Shown: positions 18,896 to 28,079 of the stretch, piece after piece
Layout of the letters: every line of letters starts with the position of its first letter
How positions within the stretch are numbered: the first letter of the stretch is position 1
Source: Alphaproteobacteria bacterium
GTDB taxonomy: Bacteria > Myxococcota_A > UBA796 > GCA-2862545
DNA length: 64,000 nucleotides
Assembly (NCBI GenBank): GCA_020632915.1
Contig: JACKEP010000013.1
Location: 105,534 to 169,533, forward strand
Reading direction: 5' to 3'
Position numbers and translations under genes: made by a program
Notes under the pieces: generated by a model
Databases searched by the model: none
The model's input: the letters and a program-made list of their open reading frames with translations, nothing else
What the model was told of the DNA's origin: nothing

Positions 18896-19408
18896 CTACT
18901 TCGCGTCGAGCTTCTTGATGACGTCGGACGTGACGTCGACCACGTCGGACGACACGTAGATCGTGGCCTCCTTCGGGAACAGCACGGTGCAGCCCTTCTC
19001 CTTGCCCACGGCGCTGGCGACGCCCATGAGCTTGTCCTCCATGTCGGACAGGAGCGTGTTGTAGGTCTGCTGCATCTCCTGCTCGGCCTGCATCACGGTG
19101 TTCTGGAAGGTCTGGCGCTTCTCGAGCAGCTTGCGCTCCTGCTCCTGCCGCGCGCTGTCGGCCAGGATCATCTTGCGCTGGTCGTAGTCCTGCAGCTCGC
19201 GCTCCAGGTCCTTCTGCATCTTGTCGAGATCGGCCTGCTTGCTCGCGTACATCGACTCCAGCCGCTTCTGGGCGGCCTTGCCCTCCTCCGTCTCGTTGAG
19301 CGCGGTCTGGGCGTCGACCGTGCACAGCTTGAGGTCGCCCGCGGAAGCGGCGGCGGGCAGGACCAGCCCGAGGAGGCAGGACAGGAGGGTGGCGCGTCGC
19401 GTCGTCAT
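18896..19408 (-). CDS. skp: Periplasmic chaperone Skp (OmpH family)
   Basis: Holds unfolded outer-membrane proteins on their way to BamA. It is 170 residues with a signal peptide (LLGLVLPAAASA, cleavage near residue 23), a conserved start (LCTVDAQTALNET), and a long charged coiled-coil, about residues 40-125, rich in Gln, Glu and Lys (KMQKDLERELQDYDQRK). This coil forms the tentacles of the Skp trimer. The C-terminal GCTVLFPKEATIYVSS is typical. ATG 19408 is chosen for the signal peptide. It follows bamA and precedes fabZ, the usual skp position. Confidence 0.92.
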   Translation of the reverse strand: MTTRRATLLSCLLGLVLPAAASAGDLKLCTVDAQTALNETEEGKAAQKRLESMYASKQADLDKMQKDLERELQDYDQRKMILADSARQEQERKLLEKRQTFQNTVMQAEQEMQQTYNTLLSDMEDKLMGVASAVGKEKGCTVLFPKEATIYVSSDVVDVTSDVIKKLDAK

Positions 19409-19528
19409 CGATTCTCCGGGTCCGGGTGCCGGACAGTCGGCTTGGAAACGGGTGCGGGCCTGGGTATCGCCGCCCCCGGGCAGATGCCACGGACACCAAC
19501 GCTCCAACCCGGTGCCCTGTTCCACGAC

Positions 19529-19548
19529 ATGCCGACGGCGGTCGGCAT
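19529..19548 (-). terminator. Hairpin downstream of bamA
   Basis: ATGCCGAC and GTCGGCAT form a perfect 8-bp stem with a 4-base loop (GGCG), 9 bases past the bamA stop. No T-rich tail follows, so this is either a weak intrinsic terminator or a stabilising/processing hairpin between bamA and skp. Confidence 0.4.
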
Positions 19549-19556
19549 CGGTTCGA

Positions 19557-22031
19557 TCAGAAGAACGACCCGATCGTGAAGTCGAACTGGCTGCGCTTCT
19601 CGTCCTCGCGCGGCGCGAGGGGGAAGCCGAGCTCGAAGCGCAGCGGACCGATCGGGCTCTGCCAGCGGATCCCGAAGCCCATGGACGTGCGCAGGTCGCG
19701 GAAGGTGATGCCGCCCTGGCCGTAGGCGTCGCCGAACGTGTTGCCCGCGTCGAAGAAGACGACGGCCTTGATGCCGGCGGGCCGGATCAGCATCGCCTCG
19801 ATCTCGATGTTGTTCAGCCACAACTGCGTGCCGCGGATGATCACGCTGGTGTCGCCGCGGGTGGGGTCGTCGGACACGCTGGTGCGCACCCGCGGCCCCA
19901 GGCTGAACAGCTGGAAGCCGCGGACGCTGTTGATGCCGCCCGCGCCGTAGCGGTGGGTGAGCGGGATGATGTCGCCGTCGGTCGACCAGATGAAGCCGAG
20001 CTGCGTGTTGAACCGGAAGACCAGCAGGTCCTTGTCGGGGATGAGCGGCTGGTAGAACCGGAAGTTGGCGTCGAGCTGCACGAAGTTGAAGTCGCCGCCG
20101 AGCAGGCTCACGACCTTGTCGCCGACGCGGAAGCCGCCTGCGAGGGTGGCCGCGACGGTGGCGTAGACGCCCTTGGTGGCCGAGACGCGATCATTGCGCT
20201 TGTCGGCGATGAACGACAGGGCGAGCGACGACGTCAGGCCGTTCTTGAACAGCTCGCCGCCGTACAGGCGCTTGCGGCTGGCGTCGACGCTGCGCAGGCC
20301 GACGTCCTCGATGGTGTAGCGCAGCTGCAGCGTGAGGTCGTCGGAGCGGTCGAGGTAGCGGCCGAAGCCCAGCGACGCGCCCCGGCGGTACTCGGGGACC
20401 TGGTTGAGGTAGGCCGACTCCCGCCAGAAGCCCGACACCTGGAAGGTCCAGCGGCTGTCGAGGAAGTACGGGTCGGCGAACAGCAGGTCGATGTTGCGCT
20501 GCCGCTGGCTCCAGTTGATCGACGCGTTGACGAGGTAGCCCAGCCCCAGGAAGTTGTTCTTCTGGATGCTGCCGTTGATGGCGAAGCCCTCGGCCGTGCC
20601 GAAGCCGACGCCCAGCGAGAACGACCCGGTGGGACGCTCCGTGGCCTTGACGTTGACGTCGAGCACGTCGTCGCCGTCGCCCTTGGGGGTCGACAGCTGG
20701 ACGTCCTCGAAGAAGCCCAGGCGCATCAGCCGAAGGCGCGACGCCTCCAGCAGCGAGCCACGGTACAGCTCGCCCTCGTTGAGCAGGATCTCGCGCCGGA
20801 TCACCTTGTCGAGCGTGGGATCGTTGCCGGTGATGCGGATGCGCCCGATGCGCTGGCGCTCCCCCCGCTCGATGCGGAAGCGCAGGTCGGCCGTGTGGTC
20901 GTCGTGGTGGGGGATCGGGTTGGGGATGACGTTGACGAAGGCGTAGCCCCGGTCCTGGTAGAGCTGGCTCACCGCCTGGGCGACCGCACCCACCGTGGAC
21001 TGCTGGAACGTGTCGCCCGTCTCGACCGCCGGGCCCTTGCGCTTGGACGGCGGTCCGGGCTTGCGGCCCTCGCTCACCCGCCACTGGGCCTGCTCGACGT
21101 CGACCACCGGGCGCCCGGCGATGATCTCGCGCACGACCTCCTCGGTGAGCCCCTCCTCCTCGCTGAAGTCGCCGCGCACGTCGATGTCGCCGATCGTGTA
21201 CTGCGGACCCTCCTCGATGTGGAAGGACACGTAGATGAACTTCTTGTCGGGCGACAGGTAGACCTTGGGCGGGTCGACGCGCGCCTCGAGGTAGCCCTCC
21301 TCGAGCATCACGTACTGGACGACCTGCTGGTCGGCCTCGAGCACGTCGCGGTCGAAGGTGCCCGAGTTCGTGAGCCACGGGACCGGGCCGCCCTCCTTGG
21401 TGCGCATGTACTTCTTGATCTTGCGCGAGGGGACGTGGTCGTTGCCGGTGAACTCGACGCGCTGGACGCGCACCTTGCGGTTCTCGACGATCTTGAACAC
21501 CACCTCGACGCGGTTCTCGCCCGACGGGCGGATCTCGGGGGTGATCTCGGCGAGGTAGAAGCCCTTCTCGACGTACTTGTCGCGCAGGAGCCCGACCGTC
21601 TCCTGCACCTTGGCCTCGTTGAGCACGCCGAACGACTTGACGTCGATGAGCTCGTTGAGGTCCTCCGTCTCGATCTTCTTGTTGCCCTCGATGCGCACGT
21701 CCACGACGGCGGGCTTCTCGACCACCTGGAACACGACGCGCACCCGGCCGTCGGACCGCGGCTCGAGGAGGATCTGCACGTCCTGGAAGAAGCCGGTGCC
21801 GTAGACCGACTTGAGGTCGCGGCGCACCTTGTCGGGCGTGAGCTCCTCGCCGGGGTGCAGGCCGATGCGGGCCAGCACGGCGGCCTCTTCGATCCAGCGC
21901 GTGCCGCGGACGACGACCTCGGCGATCTCGCCGCGCGCCGGCACCAGCTCGCCAGCGTGCGCCACCGGCGCGGCCACGCCCGCGACGACGGACGCGGCGG
22001 CGAGCCACGCAGCGAGCAGCGCGCGACGCAT
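19557..22031 (-). CDS. bamA: Outer-membrane protein assembly factor BamA
   Basis: Central component of the BAM complex, which inserts beta-barrel proteins into the outer membrane. The 824 residues have a signal peptide (about 1-27), a series of POTRA domains (to about 400; for example VRGTRWIEEAAVLARIGLHPG and VQRVEFTGNDHVPSRKIKKYM), and a C-terminal 16-strand barrel. The barrel contains GGINSVRGFQLFSLGPR (the VRGF/Y loop) and ends in ELGFPLAPREDEKRSQFDFTIGSFF-type strands with a terminal Phe. It lies 4 bases after lolD and before skp. Confidence 0.96.
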   Translation of the reverse strand: MRRALLAAWLAAASVVAGVAAPVAHAGELVPARGEIAEVVVRGTRWIEEAAVLARIGLHPGEELTPDKVRRDLKSVYGTGFFQDVQILLEPRSDGRVRVVFQVVEKPAVVDVRIEGNKKIETEDLNELIDVKSFGVLNEAKVQETVGLLRDKYVEKGFYLAEITPEIRPSGENRVEVVFKIVENRKVRVQRVEFTGNDHVPSRKIKKYMRTKEGGPVPWLTNSGTFDRDVLEADQQVVQYVMLEEGYLEARVDPPKVYLSPDKKFIYVSFHIEEGPQYTIGDIDVRGDFSEEEGLTEEVVREIIAGRPVVDVEQAQWRVSEGRKPGPPSKRKGPAVETGDTFQQSTVGAVAQAVSQLYQDRGYAFVNVIPNPIPHHDDHTADLRFRIERGERQRIGRIRITGNDPTLDKVIRREILLNEGELYRGSLLEASRLRLMRLGFFEDVQLSTPKGDGDDVLDVNVKATERPTGSFSLGVGFGTAEGFAINGSIQKNNFLGLGYLVNASINWSQRQRNIDLLFADPYFLDSRWTFQVSGFWRESAYLNQVPEYRRGASLGFGRYLDRSDDLTLQLRYTIEDVGLRSVDASRKRLYGGELFKNGLTSSLALSFIADKRNDRVSATKGVYATVAATLAGGFRVGDKVVSLLGGDFNFVQLDANFRFYQPLIPDKDLLVFRFNTQLGFIWSTDGDIIPLTHRYGAGGINSVRGFQLFSLGPRVRTSVSDDPTRGDTSVIIRGTQLWLNNIEIEAMLIRPAGIKAVVFFDAGNTFGDAYGQGGITFRDLRTSMGFGIRWQSPIGPLRFELGFPLAPREDEKRSQFDFTIGSFF

Positions 22032-22034
22032 CGG

Positions 22035-22739
22035 CTACGCCTCCTCGAAGCGGCCGTCCCGAAGGACCAGCCGGCGCGGGAAGCGACCCGCGATCTCGTG
22101 GGAGTGCGTGACCACCACCAGCGTGCTGCCCAGCACGCGGTGGAGCTCCAGCAGCAGGGCGAACACCGACGCCGCCGTGCCGGGGTCGAGGTTGCCCGTG
22201 GGCTCGTCGGCGAGCACGAGGCCGGGCCCCATCACCAGCGCCCGGGCCAGCGCCACCCGCTGCTGCTCACCGCCCGACAGCTCCCCGGGTCGGTGTGCGA
22301 ACCGGCCTCCCAGGCCCACCGCCTCGAGCAGCGTGGCGGCCCGCTCCCGGGCCTGCTCCTCGGTGCCGCCCGCGAGGCGCACCGGGATCATCACGTTGCC
22401 CAGCGCGTCGTGCTCGGGCAGCAGGTTGTGGGACTGGAAGACGAAGCCGATGCGCCGGTTGCGCAGCTGATCGCGGCGCCATGCCGCGAGCGCGCCGACC
22501 TCCACGTCGTCGAGGCGGAGCTCGCCGGACGTGGGCCGATCCAGCAGCCCGAGCAGGTGCATGAACGTGGACTTGCCCGACCCGGAGGGCCCGACGATCG
22601 CCACCTGCTCGCCACTGCCCACGTCGAGGTCGACATCGCGCAGCACGTCGATGGACCGGGCGCCCTTGGCGTAGGTGCGCGTCAGGCCCCGCGCGCGGAC
22701 CGACACCCCCGAGGTGGTCGCTGCGGTGGACGTCGTCAT
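22035..22739 (-). CDS. lolD: Lipoprotein-releasing ABC transporter ATPase LolD
   Basis: ATPase of the LolCDE complex, which pulls lipoproteins out of the inner membrane for LolA. It has 234 residues with Walker A GPSGSGKST, Q-loop FVFQSHNLLPEH, signature LSGGEQQRVALARAL, Walker B LVLADEPTGNLD and the His switch VVTHSHEIA. QSHNLLPE matches the LolD subfamily. ATG 22739 overlaps the lolC stop as ATGA, and bamA begins 4 bases after the lolD stop. The window is rich in lipoproteins, its substrates. Confidence 0.95.
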   Translation of the reverse strand: MTTSTAATTSGVSVRARGLTRTYAKGARSIDVLRDVDLDVGSGEQVAIVGPSGSGKSTFMHLLGLLDRPTSGELRLDDVEVGALAAWRRDQLRNRRIGFVFQSHNLLPEHDALGNVMIPVRLAGGTEEQARERAATLLEAVGLGGRFAHRPGELSGGEQQRVALARALVMGPGLVLADEPTGNLDPGTAASVFALLLELHRVLGSTLVVVTHSHEIAGRFPRRLVLRDGRFEEA

Positions 22740-24127
22740 TCGTACCGGAGCCCCTCGACGGGGTCGAGACCGGCGGCGTGCTGTGCCGGGTAGACCGTCG
22801 ACAGCAGGCAGATCGCCAGCGCGGCCACCGCGACCACCACGAAGTTGGTGGCCTCGATCGTCACCGGGAGGCTGGACAGGTAGTAGACGTCGGTCTGCAG
22901 CGGCCACTGGTACCAGGCGAGGAAGCGGCAGCCCGCGTAGCCGAGCAGGGTGCCGATCGTCGACCCGACGAGGCCGATCACCGTCCCCACCAGCAGGAAC
23001 ACCCGCAGGATGGTGGCCGAGCTGGCGCCCATCGCCTTGAGGATGGCGATCTCGCGGCGCTTGGTGAGCACGATCATGTACAGGTTCGACACGATCAGCA
23101 TCCCGGCCACGACGATGATCATGCCGAGGATGAGGCTCATCACCACCTTCTCCATCTCCAGGGCCTCGAACAGGGCCTGGTTCAGGTTCCGCCAGTGACG
23201 GGCGAAGTAGGGGTAGCCGACGGCCTCCTCGATGCGGCGGGAGATCGCCTCGACGTCGTCGATGTCGTCGACCCGGATCTCGATGCCCGTGACCAGGTCG
23301 TCCTGCTTGAGGAAGTGCTGGGCGTCGGGGATGGCCACGTAGGTCCACTTGGTGTCGTACTCGAACATCCCCGAGTGGAAGACGCCGGCCACGCGGAAGT
23401 TCCGCACCGTGGGCGTGGGCATGCCCAGCATCGACGTGCTCGACCCGAGCGGGTTGATCACCTGGATGCGATCGCCCGGCACCACGGCGAGGTCGTCGGC
23501 GAGCTCGTTGCCGAGGAGGATGCCGGGCAGGGCCTCCTCGCCGTCGGGGCCACCGCCCGTGCGGGGATCGGCGAGGTGGGTGAACACCGCCAGCCGCTCG
23601 GCGTCGGTGTGCAGCTCGCCCGACGGACCGAGGGTGAGCTGGTCGCGCACGGCGGTGACGTCGCCGGTGCGTGCCGGGTCGATGCCCTTGAGGATGACGC
23701 CGCCGGTGCTCGTGCGGCTCCGGACCATCATCTCGGCGTAGATGAACGGTGCGGCGTGCTCCACGCCGGGGACGTCCTCGATCGTGTGCAGCAGGGCGTC
23801 GTCGGCCTGCATGCCGCCCGCGCCGTAGCGCATGACGACGATGTGGGCGTTGGTGCCGAGGATCTTGTCGCGCAGGTCGATCTCGAACCCGGCCATGACG
23901 GCGAGCACGCAGTTGAGGACGGCCACGCCGAGCACCACGCCGAGCACAGACAGCACCGTGATCAGCGAGACGAAGCGCTCCTGGTGCCCGCCGCGCAGGT
24001 GCCCCACGGCGAGCCACCACTCCGCGGGCAACGAGCTGCCGTCGCGCACCGGGGGCAGGGCCCGGAACCGCGCGGCGGCCTCGGCCTGCGGGGCGGTGGG
24101 CGCCACATCGGAGGGGGGGTGTTCCAT
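22736..24127 (-). CDS. lolC: Lipoprotein-releasing transporter permease LolC/LolE
   Basis: A 463-residue FtsX-like permease with one N-terminal membrane helix (about 53-80, in RFVSLITVLSVLGVVLGVA), a large periplasmic domain, and three C-terminal helices. Family motifs are LRGGHQERFVSLITVLSVLGV, GILLGNELADDL and LTKRREIAILKAMGAS. A single LolC/E-type gene next to lolD suggests a homodimeric permease, common outside the gammaproteobacteria. The ATG at 24127 is preceded by a CTAGGTG element that may be a -10 with a very short leader. Confidence 0.92.
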   Translation of the reverse strand: MEHPPSDVAPTAPQAEAAARFRALPPVRDGSSLPAEWWLAVGHLRGGHQERFVSLITVLSVLGVVLGVAVLNCVLAVMAGFEIDLRDKILGTNAHIVVMRYGAGGMQADDALLHTIEDVPGVEHAAPFIYAEMMVRSRTSTGGVILKGIDPARTGDVTAVRDQLTLGPSGELHTDAERLAVFTHLADPRTGGGPDGEEALPGILLGNELADDLAVVPGDRIQVINPLGSSTSMLGMPTPTVRNFRVAGVFHSGMFEYDTKWTYVAIPDAQHFLKQDDLVTGIEIRVDDIDDVEAISRRIEEAVGYPYFARHWRNLNQALFEALEMEKVVMSLILGMIIVVAGMLIVSNLYMIVLTKRREIAILKAMGASSATILRVFLLVGTVIGLVGSTIGTLLGYAGCRFLAWYQWPLQTDVYYLSSLPVTIEATNFVVVAVAALAICLLSTVYPAQHAAGLDPVEGLRYE

Positions 24128-24203
24128 GGGCACGACACCTAGCGCACGGGCCCGCGGCAGGCGCCCCCGATGTCGGCTTCCGGACACCGATTCGACGGCG
24201 TGA

Positions 24204-24893
24204 TCACACCGCGACGCCGAACAGCGTCCCCAGCCCGAAGGTCAGCGCCATCGCCAGCCCGCCGCCGAACGCCACCCGCAGCGTGCCGCGCAGCACGGGC
24301 GCGCCGCCCAGCCGCGACGACAGCACGCCGAGCGCCACGAGCGCAGCCACGCAGGTGAGCGCCACGCCCATGCCCCGCAGCTCCGGGGGCAGGACGGCCG
24401 CCATCCCGACCGGCAGCGCACCGCCCACAGAGAACGCGCCCGCGCTCGCGAGCGCGGCCTGCAAGGGTCGGGCGCGCAGGACCTCGGTGATGCCGAGCTC
24501 GTCCCGCAGGTGGGCGCCGAGCGCGTCGTGGGCGTGGAGCTGGCGGGCGACCTCCTTGGCCGTCTCGGCGTCCAGGCCCCGCTTCATCCAGATGCCCTGC
24601 ATCTCGCGGAGCTCGGCGTCGGGCTCGGCCTCGAGCTCCCACCGCTCGCGCGCGATGTCGGCGCGCTCCGCGTCGGCCTGGGAGCTGACGGAGACGTACT
24701 CGCCCACCGCCATCGACAGCGCACCGCCGACGAGCCCCACGAGCCCGGCCAGCAGGACGGGACCGGCGGCGTCCGCGCCCACGACGCCGAGCACCAGGCT
24801 GGCGATCGACACGATGCCGTCGTTGGCCCCCAGCACGATGGCGCGCAGCCATCCGACCCGGTGGAGGCGGTGGATCTCGGGGTGGCGGGACAT
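24204..24893 (-). CDS. VIT1/CCC1-family membrane protein, probable iron or manganese transporter
   Basis: A 229-residue protein of the VIT family. The N-terminal helix has VLGANDGIVSIASLVLGVVGA, the family hallmark, followed by a second helix with GALSMAVGEYVSVSSQADAERAD. A cytosolic acidic helical stretch (EAEPDAELREMQGIWMKRG) then precedes three more helices, including PVLRGTLRVAFGGGLAMALTFGLG. Relatives export Fe(II) or Mn(II) into vacuoles or out of the cell. The metal specificity here is unknown. The start is ATG 24893, and it is divergent from the kinase gene 50 bases away. Confidence 0.85.
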   Translation of the reverse strand: MSRHPEIHRLHRVGWLRAIVLGANDGIVSIASLVLGVVGADAAGPVLLAGLVGLVGGALSMAVGEYVSVSSQADAERADIARERWELEAEPDAELREMQGIWMKRGLDAETAKEVARQLHAHDALGAHLRDELGITEVLRARPLQAALASAGAFSVGGALPVGMAAVLPPELRGMGVALTCVAALVALGVLSSRLGGAPVLRGTLRVAFGGGLAMALTFGLGTLFGVAV

Positions 24894-24942
24894 GCTCGCT
24901 CCTGGGCGCATCGGGCTATCCCGGCCCGACGAGGTCGGTGCC

Positions 24943-25461
24943 ATGGTGCGACGGGTGGCGGTGGTCGGTCCAGAGAGCGTGGGCAAGTCCACGCTGGTGC
25001 GACGCCTGGCGACCAGGCTCGGCGTGCCGTGGGCGCCGGAGGTGGCCCGGGGCTGGCTCGAAGCGCGCGGAGGCGCGTACGTGGAGGACGATCTGCGCGC
25101 GATCGCGCGTGGTCAGCGCGCCGCGGAGGCGGCCGCCGTGGCGAGGGCCCGTCCCGACGGCCTCGTGCTGCTCGACACCAACCTGCTCGTCGTCCGCATC
25201 TGGTCCGAGGTCGTGTTCGGCCGCGTGCACCCCTGGATCACGGCGCACGAGGACCTGGACCGCTACGCCCTGCACCTCGTCCCCGCGCCCGACCTGCCCT
25301 GGACCCCGGACCCGCTCCGGGTGAACCCGGAGGACCGCCCTGCCCTGTTCACGCGCTACGTCGACGCGCTGGTCCAGGCCCGTGTGCCCTACGCCATCGT
25401 GCGCGGAACCGGCGACGCGCGGGACGAGGCTGCACGCGCGGCGCTGGACCCGTTCAGATGA
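24943..25461 (+). CDS. NadR-type P-loop kinase, probable nicotinamide riboside kinase
   Basis: A 172-residue P-loop protein resembling the C-terminal kinase domain of NadR. Walker A is GPESVGKST (9-17); then EVARGW, LLDTNLLVVRIWSEVVFG, and PDLPWTPDPLRVNPEDR in the order seen in NadR. The NMN adenylyltransferase domain of full NadR is absent, so this is a stand-alone kinase. ATG 24943 is the first start after the divergent VIT gene. Its end overlaps the converging hemN end by 8 bases. Function is inferred from motif order only. Confidence 0.75.
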   Translation: MVRRVAVVGPESVGKSTLVRRLATRLGVPWAPEVARGWLEARGGAYVEDDLRAIARGQRAAEAAAVARARPDGLVLLDTNLLVVRIWSEVVFGRVHPWITAHEDLDRYALHLVPAPDLPWTPDPLRVNPEDRPALFTRYVDALVQARVPYAIVRGTGDARDEAARAALDPFR

Positions 25462-26806
25462 CACGCGAGAACCGCCCCGCGTCGGGCGCCAGGTAGGCGT
25501 CGAAGGCCATCGCGACGTTGCGGACCAGCAGCCGTCCCCGCTCGGGGATGCCCACCACGCCGCCGTCGATCGTCGCGATGCCCTCGGCGACGAGCGGCGC
25601 GAGCTGGGGTCGGGCAGCGTCCAGCGCCGCGACACCGTCCACCCCGTGCGCGGCCGCGAGGGCTCTGACGTCGGCCTGGTGGTTGCACGTCAACGCCGCG
25701 ATCACGTCGCGCCGAAAGCGATCGTCGGCCGACAGCACCCTCCCCTTCACCACCGGGGTCCGCCCCGCGTCGAGCGCCCGGTACCAGCGGCCCAGGTGGG
25801 GCTCCATCTGCACGAACCGATCGTCGAACTGGCTGATCGCGCTGGGCCCGAGGCCGATCATCGCCGACGGGGGACGGGCCGTGTAGCCCATGAAGTCCCG
25901 CTGGAGCGTCCCCGACCGCGCCGCGACGGCGAGGCTGTCGTCGGGCAGCGCGAAGTGGTCGAAGCCGATCGGGACGTAGCCGGCGTCGCGCAGGCTGCGG
26001 TGGGCCGTCAGCAGCAGATCGAGCCGCGCCGGGGCATCCGGCAACGCCGTCGCGTCGAGGCGGGCCTGGTGGGGCTTGACCCACGGCACGTGGGCGTAGC
26101 CGAACACGGCCAGCCGATCGGGCCGCATCGACACCGCCGTCGCCAGCGTCCGCGCCAGCGTCGCCGGCGTCTGGTGGGGAAGGCCGTACATCAGGTCGAG
26201 GTTGATCGCGTGGATGCCGCGCGCGCGCGCGCCGTCGACGAGCTCGGCGACCCGTGCGGCGGCCTGCGGCCGGTGGACCGCCGCCAGCACGTCCGCGTCG
26301 AAGCTCTGCACGCCGAACGACAGGCGCTGCACGCCGGCTTCGGCGAGCACGTCGAGGTGGGCCTCGGTCGTCACCTCGGGGTCGGCCTCGACCGAGCGGA
26401 CCGCGTCGGGCGCGTCGGTCCACCGCGTGGCGAGCAGCGCGTACAGCCGCCGGAGCTGACCGGGCGACAGCCACGTGGGCGTGCCGCCGCCGAGGTGGAG
26501 GCGAACCACCGGCTGCCCCGGCGGCAGGGGCAGCAGCTCGAGCTGGCGCGCCAGCGCGTCGAGGTAGCGGTCTCCCGCCGACTGCCGCCCGGCCACCACC
26601 ATGTGGCAGCCGCAGTACAGGCACTGCTCCTTGCAGAAGGGCACGTGCACGTAGACCGACACGGCCTCGTCGGGACGAAGACGGGCGATCGGCTCGGTCA
26701 GCAGCCGCGCGTCGTCGACAGCCTGCCAGGCGGGTGCGGTGGGGTAGCTGGTGTAGCGCGGACCCGGACGGTCGTGGCGCAGCAGGAACGCGGGCTCGGG
26801 GAGCAT
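25454..26806 (-). CDS. hemN: Oxygen-independent coproporphyrinogen III oxidase (radical SAM)
   Basis: A radical SAM enzyme that makes protoporphyrinogen IX from coproporphyrinogen III without oxygen. The Fe-S motif is C58, C62, C65 and C67 in PFCKEQCLYCGC, the CxxxCxxCxC pattern of true HemN rather than HemW. The pre-motif RYTSYPTAP, LHLGGGTPTWL, and NLDLMYGLPHQT are typical. The 450-residue length matches E. coli HemN (457). ATG 26806 gives the normal N terminus; an in-frame start 14 codons upstream is less likely. Its end overlaps the NadR-like gene by 8 bases. Confidence 0.9.
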   Translation of the reverse strand: MLPEPAFLLRHDRPGPRYTSYPTAPAWQAVDDARLLTEPIARLRPDEAVSVYVHVPFCKEQCLYCGCHMVVAGRQSAGDRYLDALARQLELLPLPPGQPVVRLHLGGGTPTWLSPGQLRRLYALLATRWTDAPDAVRSVEADPEVTTEAHLDVLAEAGVQRLSFGVQSFDADVLAAVHRPQAAARVAELVDGARARGIHAINLDLMYGLPHQTPATLARTLATAVSMRPDRLAVFGYAHVPWVKPHQARLDATALPDAPARLDLLLTAHRSLRDAGYVPIGFDHFALPDDSLAVAARSGTLQRDFMGYTARPPSAMIGLGPSAISQFDDRFVQMEPHLGRWYRALDAGRTPVVKGRVLSADDRFRRDVIAALTCNHQADVRALAAAHGVDGVAALDAARPQLAPLVAEGIATIDGGVVGIPERGRLLVRNVAMAFDAYLAPDAGRFSRVI

Positions 26807-26870
26807 GTCGGGCCTCCGGGAGACCCCGTCCAGCAAGCGCCGCGCCAAACGGGGCGCGGTCGGTCGGGCC

Positions 26871-28049
26871 TCACGGTGCCGCGCAACGCACCCCGACGTC
26901 GGGCAGCCGCGCCTCCGGCGCCAGGTGACCGCGGGCCGCGGCGCGCAGCTCCCAGGGGTCCTCCATCATCCAACTCCCACCGCGCTGGACGCGCTGTGTG
27001 GGTGCGTGGCCCGACGCCCCCTCGGGCTCGACATACAGGTCGGACGTCCACTCTGCGACGTTGCTGCCAAGCCCGCGGATACCCTCGGGCGTCGCGTCGC
27101 GGAGATCGGCTGGGATCGCCGGCCCGTCGAAGACGCACGGCGTGGGCTCGGGTTCGCGCCGCGGCGCCTCGCCCACCGCACGCACGGCCGCCACGAGCGC
27201 GTCGCCCTGCAACCCCTGCCAGTCCTTGCAGTACGGCACGACCTCGTCGGGCGTGTACTTGTCCTGCAGCGGGCGGGTCACCGCCAGGTAGGCCGCCTCG
27301 TCGAGCACCGCGCGCAACGCCTCCATGACGGCGCCGCACGCATCGACGAGCTGGCTGGAGCCTGCGGCCTGCGCGCGAGCGGTCGCGGCGTCGACCTGGC
27401 CGCACCGGACCGCGTCGCCCCACGCGAACCGACGCCCCTCCGCGCCGCGCGCCGCGCGCTCCCACTCGGACTCGGTGGGCAGCCGCGCACCGCGCCACGC
27501 GCAGTACCGCACCGCGCCGGCCCACGACACGCCGACCGCCGGCAGGTGCTCCCGGCCGGGGCGACGCACCGTGGCGAGTCCTCCGTCGAGCAGCACCTCG
27601 TCCGGGTCGCACCACCCGGCGTCGAGACAGGCCGCGTAGTCGCCGGCGGAGACCTCGTCGGCCTGCAGCCAGAACGCGTCGACGGTGCGGGCACGCACGG
27701 GCGCCTCATCCGCGCGGGCGTGGGGATCGTGGCCCGGTGCGTTGGGATCGGTGGCCTGTGCGCCCTGCTGGATCTCGGTCGCCGGCAGGTGGACGAAGCA
27801 CCCCGCGCCCCGTCCGCGATCGCACCGCGCGGCGTCGACGGGCACCCCGTCGCGGACGACCGGATCCGCGCCCGCGCCCGGCGTGTAGGGGTCTCGGGCC
27901 GCGGCGGCTGCGTCCGACGCCGAGGGCGACGGGACCACGGGCGCCCCCTGCGGGGTGAGCCAGCCACAGCCCAGCGCGAAGCTCGCGAGGGCGACGGCGA
28001 TCCAGGGGGGACTGGCGGGGGTCGGGCGCACCGTGACAGGGTAGCCCAT
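26871..28049 (-). CDS. FGE/SUMF1-type sulfatase-modifying-factor domain lipoprotein
   Basis: A 392-residue lipoprotein (lipobox FALGC, Cys28). The body is an FGE-sulfatase domain: DEAPVRARTVDAFWLQADEVSAGDYAACL, PAVGVSWAGAVRYCAWRGARLPTESEWERAARG, GSNVAEWTSD and VQRGGSWMMEDPWELRAAARG. Between FAWGD and LGSNVAEW (about residues 217-316) sits an extra stretch of about 95 residues with Cys pairs and Leu-rich helices, absent from standard FGE domains. FGE itself makes formylglycine in sulfatases; many relatives are non-catalytic surface proteins, and the true role here is unknown. It is divergent from the next gene. Confidence 0.8.
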   Translation of the reverse strand: MGYPVTVRPTPASPPWIAVALASFALGCGWLTPQGAPVVPSPSASDAAAAARDPYTPGAGADPVVRDGVPVDAARCDRGRGAGCFVHLPATEIQQGAQATDPNAPGHDPHARADEAPVRARTVDAFWLQADEVSAGDYAACLDAGWCDPDEVLLDGGLATVRRPGREHLPAVGVSWAGAVRYCAWRGARLPTESEWERAARGAEGRRFAWGDAVRCGQVDAATARAQAAGSSQLVDACGAVMEALRAVLDEAAYLAVTRPLQDKYTPDEVVPYCKDWQGLQGDALVAAVRAVGEAPRREPEPTPCVFDGPAIPADLRDATPEGIRGLGSNVAEWTSDLYVEPEGASGHAPTQRVQRGGSWMMEDPWELRAAARGHLAPEARLPDVGVRCAAP

Positions 28050-28079
28050 CCGCTGCCCCGAACCGACGCCCGGGTCTCG

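Noticed and set aside
18891..19499. N-terminal extension of the fabZ frame across skp
   Set aside because: It covers skp out of frame. ATG 18890 gives the normal FabZ length and the His-Glu spacing.
19221..22793. 1190-codon open frame on the plus strand opposite bamA and lolD
   Set aside because: It is the mirror of two genes with full family motifs. High G+C makes long antisense frames common, and its protein has no motif of its own.
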